Shown: one piece after another, positions 13,577 to 22,497 of the stretch
Layout: every line of letters begins with the position of its first letter
Numbering within the stretch: position 1 is the stretch's first letter
Assembly (NCBI GenBank): GCA_025464875.1
Contig: JAODMV010000036.1
Span: 1-34,295 of the forward strand
Length of the DNA: 34,295 bases
Origin: Arthrobacter sp.
GTDB lineage: Bacteria; Actinomycetota; Actinomycetes; Actinomycetales; Micrococcaceae
Reading direction: 5' to 3'
Position numbers and translations under genes: made by a program
The notes under the pieces: model-generated
The model's database searches: none
What the model was told of the DNA's origin: nothing
Seen by the model: the letters and a program-made list of their open reading frames with translations, nothing else

Positions 13577-14464
13577 ATGGCAGTCGACATCTTCATTCCG
13601 TACTGGGGAGATCCCGAGTACATGAAAGAAACAGTACAAAGCGTCCTGCAGCAGGACAATCCGGATTGGCTACTGACCGTCGTGGACGACGCCTATCCCG
13701 ATCCGGAGATCAAGAACTTCATGGCCGGCATCTCCGATCCGCGCGTCAAGTACATCCGGAAGGAAGTCAACGCCGGCATCACGGAGAACTACCGCAGCTG
13801 CGTCGAGCTGGCGACGGAGGACATCATGGTGATCCTCGGCTGCGATGACGTTCTGATGCCGAACTATGTGGATGTGATTACCCAGGCGCACGCCCAATTC
13901 CCGGACGCCGCCATCATCCAGCCGGGCGTCCGCGTGATCGACGGCCAGGGGCGCCCCACACCCACCCTCGTTGACGTCGTCAAGCAGAAGGTGGTGCGGC
14001 CCCGGGGCGGCGGCATGCAGATCCTGGCCGGTGAGGCCATTGCGTCGAACCTCATGCACGGCGACTGGCTTTACTGGCCATCGCTTGCGTTCCGCACCGA
14101 GAAGATCCGCGAGGTCGAATTCCGCGATGGTTTTCCGATCATCCAGGACCTCGCCCTTGTGATGGACATGATCTACCGCGGCGCCCAGCTTCTCGTGGTA
14201 CCGGCAGTCTGCTTTTCTTACCGGCGGCACTCCAACAGTGCGTCCTCGTCCAAGCTTATCGACGGGTCGCGGTTCGACGGTGAGCGCAGCTACTTCGCGG
14301 TCGCCGCAGCTCAGGCCCGGGAACTGGGCTGGAAGAAAGCAGAGCGCTCGGCCAGGCTTCGGCTCACTTCCCGGGCCCATGCGCTCTCACTTCTGCCGAA
14401 GGCCGCCCTGCGCCGCGACGCGGCAGGATTCATGGCCCTTGCCCGCCATTCGATCGGTTCCTAG
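13577..14464 (+). CDS. GT2 family glycosyltransferase
   Basis: MAVDIFIPYWGDPEYMKETVQSVLQQDNPDWLLTVVDDAYPDPEIKNFM...IMVILGCDDVLMPNYVD. Confidence 0.92.
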   Translation: MAVDIFIPYWGDPEYMKETVQSVLQQDNPDWLLTVVDDAYPDPEIKNFMAGISDPRVKYIRKEVNAGITENYRSCVELATEDIMVILGCDDVLMPNYVDVITQAHAQFPDAAIIQPGVRVIDGQGRPTPTLVDVVKQKVVRPRGGGMQILAGEAIASNLMHGDWLYWPSLAFRTEKIREVEFRDGFPIIQDLALVMDMIYRGAQLLVVPAVCFSYRRHSNSASSSKLIDGSRFDGERSYFAVAAAQARELGWKKAERSARLRLTSRAHALSLLPKAALRRDAAGFMALARHSIGS

Positions 14465-14487
14465 CACCACCTCCCGAAAGGTCCATT

Positions 14488-15582
14488 GTGTCCCAAACCA
14501 GTAGTGCCCTTCGCCCCGGAGGCACCGTAATCGTCACAGGCGGTGCGGGCTTCATCGGCTGCGCGATCTCCCCAGCGCTTGTTGAAAATTTTGACCGTGT
14601 GGTCGTTGTCGACAACCTGCACCCCCAGATCCACTCGAGCGGATCCCGCCCGGCAGAACTCGCTGCTGGCGCGGAACTGGTGGTCGCCGATATCACCCTC
14701 CCCGAAACCTGGGACAAGGTTCTCCAGGATGTCGAACCCGACGTCGTGATCCATCTGGCCGCCGAAACCGGCACCGGGCAGTCCCTCGAAGAGTCGACGC
14801 GGCACGCGCACGTCAACGTCGTCGGCACCACGCAGCTGCTCGACGGGCTCAACCGGAGCGGCCGGCTGCCCCGGCGCATCGTGCTGTCATCCAGCCGAGC
14901 CGTGTACGGCGAGGGAGCATGGCGCAGGCAGGACGGATCGCTTTTCCATCCCGGACAGCGCACGAGCGAAACGCTGGACCTGGCGCAGTGGGACTTCCCT
15001 GACGCCGAGCCGACTGCCATGAAGGCCTCCGAGACGTTCCCGGCGCCGGCGAGCGTGTACGGCGCAACGAAGCTGGCGCAGGAGAATATCCTGCAGACCT
15101 GGGCCAACGCCTATGGGGTCGAGACCGCCATCCTCCGCCTCCAGAACGTCTACGGTCCCGGACAGTCGCTCATCAACCCGTACACCGGCATCATGAGCCT
15201 GTTCTGCCGCATGGCCAAGAGCGGCAAGTCCATCCCGCTCTACGAGGACGGCAACGTCCGCCGCGACTTCATCCTGATTGACGATATCGCCTCGGCGATC
15301 GTCGCAGCGGCCGTTTCGGCCGACGTGTCGAAGGAGCCGTTGGACATCGGATCGGGCGAGTTCCAGACCATCGGCACTGCCGCGCGCCTGATCGCCGAGC
15401 ACTACGGGGCGCCGGAGCCCCACGTCAGCGGCCAGTACCGGCAGGGCGATGTCCGCCATGCCTGGGCGGACATCGAGGCGGCCCAGCGTGTCCTGGGCTG
15501 GACCCCCAAGGTCCACCTGGCCGAGGGGATCGAACGACTCGCCACCTGGATTGACGAACAGCCGGACGTGCAGCCCGCCTGA
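14488..15582 (+). CDS. NAD(P)-dependent nucleotide-sugar epimerase/dehydratase (extended SDR)
   Basis: [14 protein letters not shown] (GxxGxxG), SSSRAVYGEG, YGATK catalytic motif, RLQNVYGPGQSLINPYTGI; GTG start 14488. Confidence 0.92.
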   Translation: MSQTSSALRPGGTVIVTGGAGFIGCAISPALVENFDRVVVVDNLHPQIHSSGSRPAELAAGAELVVADITLPETWDKVLQDVEPDVVIHLAAETGTGQSLEESTRHAHVNVVGTTQLLDGLNRSGRLPRRIVLSSSRAVYGEGAWRRQDGSLFHPGQRTSETLDLAQWDFPDAEPTAMKASETFPAPASVYGATKLAQENILQTWANAYGVETAILRLQNVYGPGQSLINPYTGIMSLFCRMAKSGKSIPLYEDGNVRRDFILIDDIASAIVAAAVSADVSKEPLDIGSGEFQTIGTAARLIAEHYGAPEPHVSGQYRQGDVRHAWADIEAAQRVLGWTPKVHLAEGIERLATWIDEQPDVQPA

Positions 15583-15595
15583 TCTCACCGATGCA

Positions 15596-15634
15596 AAAAG
15601 GGGGCAGCCGCTGGTGCGGCTGCCCCCTTTTTTT
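15596..15634. terminator. Strong, probably bidirectional intrinsic terminator between convergent genes
   Basis: AAAAGGGGGCAGCCG-ctggtg-CGGCTGCCCCCTTTTTTT; 15-bp arms with T-tracts on both strands. Confidence 0.93.
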
Positions 15635-15685
15635 GGCATCTCAGGAACCGGGCGGGATGCCGGCCAAGGCCGGCAACTCGGTTTG

Positions 15686-16174
15686 TCAGTCGTCGACGGG
15701 TCCAAGCAAGGGTTCCAGCAAGTTCCAAGTCTCGGTGTTGCAGGAGTTGTCCTGGCGGAAGCTGTTCCGCACGGACCGGTCGTTGACGGCGCCGAAGACA
15801 TCGGCAATGTCCTGGTTCCCGGTTCCCAGGCACTTGTCGTCCGACTTGGCCAGGTCGCGAACCAGCACCTCCGGCGACGTCGCTACGACCTCGCAGGCCT
15901 CGTCTCCGCCCGGAAAATCTGTTCCTGCCACGGCCGAGGATCCAACGCACACAAGGTGCCGGGTCGCGGCGGGGGCTGCGTTCGACGGCAGCAGGCTCAC
16001 GGTCAGCCGGACGTCAGGAGTGGCAGTGGCCGCCGGGTACGTCGGTGGGGCCGTCGATGTTGCAGTGGCTTTGGGCGTCACCGTGGGACGTTCCTGCGGA
16101 TTGTCGAAGCTGCAGGCGGTCAATAGGGCGGTCATAGCAACGAGGACAATCGTTGCCGGCAGAACGGGTCGCAT
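15686..16174 (-). CDS. Small lipoprotein with SSI (subtilisin inhibitor)-like cysteine pattern
   Basis: MRPVLPATIVLVAMTALLTACSFDN lipobox (LTAC); P/T/A-rich linker; domain with four Cys; AAGGAG RBS upstream of ATG 16174 (-). Confidence 0.8.
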   Translation of the reverse strand: MRPVLPATIVLVAMTALLTACSFDNPQERPTVTPKATATSTAPPTYPAATATPDVRLTVSLLPSNAAPAATRHLVCVGSSAVAGTDFPGGDEACEVVATSPEVLVRDLAKSDDKCLGTGNQDIADVFGAVNDRSVRNSFRQDNSCNTETWNLLEPLLGPVDD

Positions 16175-16310
16175 GATGCTCCTTGGCAGATGTACAAGCC
16201 TCTACGTTACCGGATCTGCACAGGCAGCCCGGGAGTGGACGGTGCTCGGCGATGTCCCGGGCGGACTGATCAAGCTGACTGCTGGCCAACCTGGCCGGGT
16301 GGCCAGATAG

Positions 16311-17318
<1,008 letters not shown>

Positions 17319-17321
17319 AAG

Positions 17322-18749
17322 ATGTCGATCGAGTTCTCGAAGAAGCTCACAGCCCACGAGACCGCCATTCCCGGCGTCGTCCTCTACGACCTTCCCGTCC
17401 ACGGCGACAACCGCGGTTGGTTCAAGGAGAACTGGCAGCGGGAAAAGATGGTGGCGCTGGGCCTGCCGGACTTCCGCCCGGTGCAGAACAACATCTCCTT
17501 CAACGAGAAGACAGGCACCACCCGGGGGATCCATGCCGAGCCCTGGGACAAGTTCATTTCCGTGGCCACGGGCCGGATCTTCGGTGCCTGGGTTGACCTC
17601 CGTGAGGGCCCCTCGTTCGGCGCGGTGTTCACCGCCGAGCTGGACCCCAGCCAGGCCATCTTCATCCCACGCGGGGTGGGCAACGCGTTCCAGACGCTGG
17701 AAGACAACACCGCCTACACCTACCTGGTCAACGACCACTGGTCCGCCGACGCCCAGGGCCAATACACCTTCTTGAACCTGGCGGACGAGACGGCGGCCAT
17801 CGCGTGGCCGATACCGCTGGAACAGGCTGAGCTATCAGACAAGGACAAGGCGCATCCGCGGCTCGCGGACGTTGTGCCGATGCCGCCGAAGAAAACCCTC
17901 GTCGTCGGCGCCAATGGCCAGCTGGGCACCGCGCTGCGGGAACTGTACGACGGCGACCCCTCCGTCGAGTTCGCCGGCCGTGCGGAGTTCGATCTGGGCA
18001 GTGAGGCGTCCTTCACCGCAACGAACTGGAAGAACTACTCCACGATCATCAACGCGGCCGCCTACACCGCCGTCGACACAGCCGAAACGCCGGAAGGGCG
18101 CCTTGCCGCCTGGCAGACCAACGTCACGGCCGTCGCCCGCCTGGCCCGGATCGCCGTCGAACACGACCTCACCCTGGTCCATGTCTCCTCGGACTACGTT
18201 TTCGACGGTACTCAGGCGGTCCATACCGAGGATGAGCCGTTGTCGCCGCTCGGCGTGTATGGCCAGACCAAGGCCGCCGGGGACGCCGTCGTCAGCGTGG
18301 TCCCGCGCCATTACATCGTGCGCACCAGCTGGGTCATCGGTGCGGGCAACAACTTCGTCCGGACCATGGCATCGCTGGCAGGCCGGGGGATTGAGCCCTC
18401 GGTCGTGAACGACCAGGTGGGGCGCCTGAGCTTCACCGCGGACATCGCCGCCGGGATCCGGCACCTGCTGGACACGGTCGCGCCCTATGGCACCTACAAC
18501 CTCAGCAATGACGGGCAACCCCAGTCCTGGGCCGACATCGCCGCCGAGGTCTATGAGCTGACGGGTAAGCCAAGGGCGGCCGTGACGGGGGTCAGCACCG
18601 CGGAGTACTTCAAGAACAAGCCGGCTGCCCCCAGGCCACTGAACAGCGCTCTCGACCTTGGCAAGTTGGCGGCCCAGGGATTCCAGCCTCGGAACGCGGC
18701 AGCGGCACTGGCAGCTTATGTGCGTGAACCCCACTCCCAGAGCGAATAG
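17322..18749 (+). CDS. rmlCD: RmlC-RmlD fusion: dTDP-4-dehydrorhamnose 3,5-epimerase / reductase
   Basis: Cupin RmlC-like half (TTRGIHAEPWDKFISVATGRIFGAWVDLREGPSFG) runs into an RmlD half (KKTLVVGANGQLGTALRELYDGD...HVSSDYVFDGTQ...YGQTKAAGD) in one 475-aa ORF. Confidence 0.95.
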   Translation: MSIEFSKKLTAHETAIPGVVLYDLPVHGDNRGWFKENWQREKMVALGLPDFRPVQNNISFNEKTGTTRGIHAEPWDKFISVATGRIFGAWVDLREGPSFGAVFTAELDPSQAIFIPRGVGNAFQTLEDNTAYTYLVNDHWSADAQGQYTFLNLADETAAIAWPIPLEQAELSDKDKAHPRLADVVPMPPKKTLVVGANGQLGTALRELYDGDPSVEFAGRAEFDLGSEASFTATNWKNYSTIINAAAYTAVDTAETPEGRLAAWQTNVTAVARLARIAVEHDLTLVHVSSDYVFDGTQAVHTEDEPLSPLGVYGQTKAAGDAVVSVVPRHYIVRTSWVIGAGNNFVRTMASLAGRGIEPSVVNDQVGRLSFTADIAAGIRHLLDTVAPYGTYNLSNDGQPQSWADIAAEVYELTGKPRAAVTGVSTAEYFKNKPAAPRPLNSALDLGKLAAQGFQPRNAAAALAAYVREPHSQSE

Positions 18750-18936
18750 CCAAGATCTCCCCAAATTAACCGCAGTATCACCGAAGCAATTTGGAACTCC
18801 ACCGGAATGACCCCTAGCGCCTAGCTCCCAGCCTTTAGTATGTTGTGGGCCCACCCCGTGAATAGATCTGGCTTTCGGTACGCCGGATCAGATTCTTACC
18901 GTGTGGGAGAACACAACAGACTAAAAAGGGGAAACT

Positions 18937-21156
18937 TTGCATAGGCTAAAAATCGCCGGCGTGCAATTTCCGACGGGTATGCAGAGGTTAAGAACATCCC
19001 GCAGGATTATCGGATCCGGCCTGGCGGCAATGCTCTTTGTCGCCACGGTCGGCGTTCTGCCCGCATCAGCGGCACCGGTGGACCAGGATCCGGCTCCGAT
19101 CCCTCCGCCGGTGTCGGACCTGATCCCCAAGGTCCCCGGAACACCGGTGAAGCGATCCACCGAGGCCGCCCAGGCACAGGCTGCAGGGCCGATCGCCGTG
19201 ACACTCGTGACCGTGCAGCTCGCCGACAAGTCCCTGCAGGACTTCAATTCGATGTCCCTTGACGCTGCACGGAACTCGATATCGTCGGCTGACTCCTATT
19301 GGGGTTCCACAAGCAACGGCCGGATATCCATGAGCGTTGCCCGCACTGTCGCCGGGCACCAATCGGCCGCCCGGTCGACGGATTCGTTCGAAGTGATGAT
19401 GGGGACGATCAGCAGGGAGCTGCGGTGGTCCTACGGGGCAAACCAAGTCCTGGTGGCCTTTGTCCCGAACGCGGACCTCAACTACCAGGGCACGGCAGGT
19501 ATTCAAGGCGGGGGATGGTCGAGCGGAAATAACGGTGGCCGCATCCTCATGCCGAAGCCGGGGGGACTGACGAACAGCGTGGTCAGCCACGAGTTCGGCC
19601 ACGTCTTCGGCTTGATGCACGCGAACAGCCTGCAGTGCACCAACGGAAAATCGGACGTGGCACGCACCAGCTACGAAACGTGGGCTGACAGAGCGTGCAC
19701 CTCCCGGGAGTACGGTGACAGCACCGACATCATGGGCGTGAGCCAGTATGCAATGCCGGCACTGAACGCGGCCCTGTTCGATTTCGGAGGATTCGGGCGC
19801 GGAGACGAGATCATCAACCTTGGCAAGGTCGAAGGGAAAAACAGTTTCACCCTCACAGCATGGGCCAGCCAGGCACCACGACGGGCGCTGAAGTTCACCG
19901 ATCCGACGAGCGGCGAAGTCTACTTCGTACAGGTTCGCCTGCCCGTGGGACAGGACGCCTCGACGGCGGCTGGAGGCAACAAGGGCGTCGAGTTCCTGAA
20001 AGCCGATCTTGATTCCGGCGGTTCAGCCTCCCTGTTGATTCCGCCGTCCACATTGCCCTTTCTGGGCTGGTACAACAAGAACCACGCCTGGCAGGCAGGA
20101 AGCGCCTTCACCACTGAAGGCGGAACACGTGTTTCCGTCAACTGGATCTCCGGCTCCGCGGCCAACGTGACCGTTACCGAGCCGCCGTCGAGCGCTGCGC
20201 AAATCCGCGCTGCGGCGGCACTGCACCCCGAATTGGGGGCCCCGACGTCCGGGATCGTTGAGGGTCTCAAGGACGGCGGCCAGTACCAGACGTTCCAAAA
20301 CGGTGCTGTAATCTGGTCGCCGAAGACCGGAGCGCACGCCTCGCAGGGGCTCAGGGGAGTGTGGCAGAAGTACGGCCTTGAAAATGGGCGGCTTGGCTAC
20401 CCGCTGACGGATGAATACCCGAGCGGAAACGGCGGCGTCACCCAGGACTACCAGGGCGGCGCCATCACATGGTCGCCCTCGGCCGGGGCCCATGCATTGA
20501 TGGGGGCCATCGTAGGCAAGCACCGGGCCTTCGGCGGCGCCAGCGGAACGCTGGGTTATCCCCGGACCGATGAAATAAACGGCATCAAGGACAACGGCTC
20601 CTACCAAGAGTTCGAACGCGGTGTCATCCACTGGAGCCCAGCGACAGGCGCTCGTGTCTCCCAGGGCGAGATCCGCTGGGCTTGGGGCGGCTCCGGCTAT
20701 GAGTCGGGCATGCTGGGTTATCCGGCCAGCGACGCTTCATGCGGTCGACTCAACGGCGGCTGCCTCCAGTGGTACCAGCGAGGATCCATCATGTGGTCTC
20801 CGAAAACCGGCGCCCGCATTCTCACCGGCGGGATCGCCGGCACCTGGTACGGGATGGGAGCCGAGGGCAGCGCCCTCGGCTATCCGACCAGCAACGAAGC
20901 AGGCGGCCTGAAGAACGGCGGTGTCTACCAGATGTTCCAGAACGGGGCGATCGTGTGGTCACCCACAACTGGCTCCTGGGCTTCCAAGGGACCGATCCGC
21001 GGCGCATGGGCGAAGCTCGGCTTTGAAAACGGCCGCCTCGGTTACCCCGTGTCGAGCGAATACTCCATCGGTGCCGGGGCGACAGAGCAGAAGTTCCAGG
21101 GCGGAACCATCAAATGGCTTCCCTGGTGGAACGACGTCGCCATTAGCTACAAGTAA
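18937..21156 (+). CDS. Secreted metzincin (M11/gametolysin-like) metalloprotease with six LGFP repeats
   Basis: TTG start after AAGGGG; Sec-type signal (RRIIGSGLAAMLFVATVGVLPASAAP); HEFGHVFGLMH at 19588-19620; YGDSTDIMG Met-turn near 19726-19737; C-terminal LGAPTS/LGYPLT/LGYPRT/LGYPAS/LGYPTS/LGYPVS repeats. Confidence 0.88.
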   Translation: MHRLKIAGVQFPTGMQRLRTSRRIIGSGLAAMLFVATVGVLPASAAPVDQDPAPIPPPVSDLIPKVPGTPVKRSTEAAQAQAAGPIAVTLVTVQLADKSLQDFNSMSLDAARNSISSADSYWGSTSNGRISMSVARTVAGHQSAARSTDSFEVMMGTISRELRWSYGANQVLVAFVPNADLNYQGTAGIQGGGWSSGNNGGRILMPKPGGLTNSVVSHEFGHVFGLMHANSLQCTNGKSDVARTSYETWADRACTSREYGDSTDIMGVSQYAMPALNAALFDFGGFGRGDEIINLGKVEGKNSFTLTAWASQAPRRALKFTDPTSGEVYFVQVRLPVGQDASTAAGGNKGVEFLKADLDSGGSASLLIPPSTLPFLGWYNKNHAWQAGSAFTTEGGTRVSVNWISGSAANVTVTEPPSSAAQIRAAAALHPELGAPTSGIVEGLKDGGQYQTFQNGAVIWSPKTGAHASQGLRGVWQKYGLENGRLGYPLTDEYPSGNGGVTQDYQGGAITWSPSAGAHALMGAIVGKHRAFGGASGTLGYPRTDEINGIKDNGSYQEFERGVIHWSPATGARVSQGEIRWAWGGSGYESGMLGYPASDASCGRLNGGCLQWYQRGSIMWSPKTGARILTGGIAGTWYGMGAEGSALGYPTSNEAGGLKNGGVYQMFQNGAIVWSPTTGSWASKGPIRGAWAKLGFENGRLGYPVSSEYSIGAGATEQKFQGGTIKWLPWWNDVAISYK
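20221..21120 (+). repeat. Six tandem LGFP-type repeats in the metalloprotease
   Basis: Repeating [LGYP..]-[..GG.YQ.FQ.GAI.WSP.TGA]-[G.IR..W...G.E.G] units, about 50 aa each. Confidence 0.9.
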
Positions 21157-21193
21157 ATCCCCGCCGCCGGCCGCGATACGCGCCCGGCGGCGA

Positions 21194-21233
21194 CCAGAGA
21201 GGCCGCGACTGAGACCAGTCCCGGCCTCTCTGG
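21194..21233. terminator. Long interrupted hairpin after the metalloprotease gene; terminator-like, no T-tract
   Basis: CCAGAGAGGCCG-c-GACTG-agac-CAGTC-c-CGGCCTCTCTGG: 12 bp + C/C mismatch + 5 bp with a tetraloop. Confidence 0.6.
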
Positions 21234-21324
21234 CTACGTACGTTGTGACCAATCTGGGCGGCAGCCCGACAACGACGGCGTAGGATGGACTGTCCTCAAA
21301 TTTCCTAAATCCCACGGAGCCTAC

Positions 21325-22497
21325 ATGCCGAGCAGTACTGACCGCAGCGGATTGTTGTTCGGATCGAAGCTCAATCCGCGACGGAACAGCCTGAATCTCA
21401 TCCGGCTCGTTCTGGCTCTCGCGGTCCTTGTCCATCACAGCTGGCCGCTGATGGGGCTCGGCAATGAACCAAAATTTGCCGGAGAGTCCCTGGGCGGCTG
21501 GGCGGTCGCCGGGTTCTTCAGCATCAGCGGCTACCTGATTACGGGTAGCCGCTTCAGCAATCGGCTCGGTGACTTTCTCCTCCACCGCGTTGCCCGCATC
21601 ATGCCGGCCTTCCTGGTGTGCCTCGTGGTCATGGTTGCAGTTATTGCCCCGCTGGGACACGTGGCCACGAAGGGCACGCTGAGGGGCTATTTCTCCACCG
21701 GCACGACTCCGTTGGATTATTTGTTCTCAAATATGTTCTTGAAGGTCCAGCATTACGACATTGCTGGCGGGCCGTATGACGTTCCGTATCCGGGCGCCTG
21801 GAATGGGTCCCTATGGTCCTTGTACTACGAGTTCGTTTGCTACCTGATTATTGCCGCGTTCGCCTTGTTCGCGATCGTCAAGAAGTCACCCTGGCCCGTG
21901 ACCCTTGCCTTTGCCGCCAGCATCCTTGTGCAGGCGAATATCGAGCGGGTTAGCGTCTTCATGGGCCAGAACTTCGATTTCGTGCTCCTGATGCGGCTCC
22001 TGCCGTTCTTCCTCGGTGGCGCGGTGGTGTTCGTGTGGCGTCACAGAGTCGGGCTCCACTGGATCCCCGGGGTTCTGTCTATCCTCGCGTCCTTGGTCAT
22101 TGTTTCGGCCTTCCCAGGGTGGGGCGGTCCGGCCTCCGGAGCCTTCGTGGCGTACGCCTTCCTCTGGATCTCGTCCTGGCTGCCCAGCCCCGAGTTCATT
22201 CACCGCAACGACATTTCCTATGGGGTGTACATCTACGCCTTCCCCATCCAGCAGCTGCTGGCCGTCTACGGCCTTCATCGGCTTGGCCTGGTGCCCTACA
22301 CGGTCGCGGCCACGGTCATCACGATCGGCCTGGCACTCGCCAGCTGGTTTATTGTCGAGCAGCCGGTCATGAATCGGGTTCGGAAGCCAAAGCCCAAGCA
22401 GCCAGCCCCCTCGGCTGAATCAGCGTCTGCACCGAACCTTCAACCGGTGGCTCCGGCACCGCTTGAAGCAGCCGCCTCCGCCTCCGGCAACAGATGA
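21325..22497 (+). CDS. Acyltransferase-3 (OafA/YrhL-like) membrane O-acyltransferase
   Basis: RRNSLNLIRLVLALAVLVHHSWPLMG...FFSISGYLITGSRFSNRLGDFLLHRVARIMPAFLVCL; SLWSLYYEFVCYLI. Confidence 0.93.
   Translation: MPSSTDRSGLLFGSKLNPRRNSLNLIRLVLALAVLVHHSWPLMGLGNEPKFAGESLGGWAVAGFFSISGYLITGSRFSNRLGDFLLHRVARIMPAFLVCLVVMVAVIAPLGHVATKGTLRGYFSTGTTPLDYLFSNMFLKVQHYDIAGGPYDVPYPGAWNGSLWSLYYEFVCYLIIAAFALFAIVKKSPWPVTLAFAASILVQANIERVSVFMGQNFDFVLLMRLLPFFLGGAVVFVWRHRVGLHWIPGVLSILASLVIVSAFPGWGGPASGAFVAYAFLWISSWLPSPEFIHRNDISYGVYIYAFPIQQLLAVYGLHRLGLVPYTVAATVITIGLALASWFIVEQPVMNRVRKPKPKQPAPSAESASAPNLQPVAPAPLEAAASASGNR

Noticed and set aside
17322-18749. RmlC-RmlD fusion as an assembly error or novel fusion
   Set aside because: One uninterrupted ORF with a natural linker; RmlCD fusions are known in other Actinobacteria.
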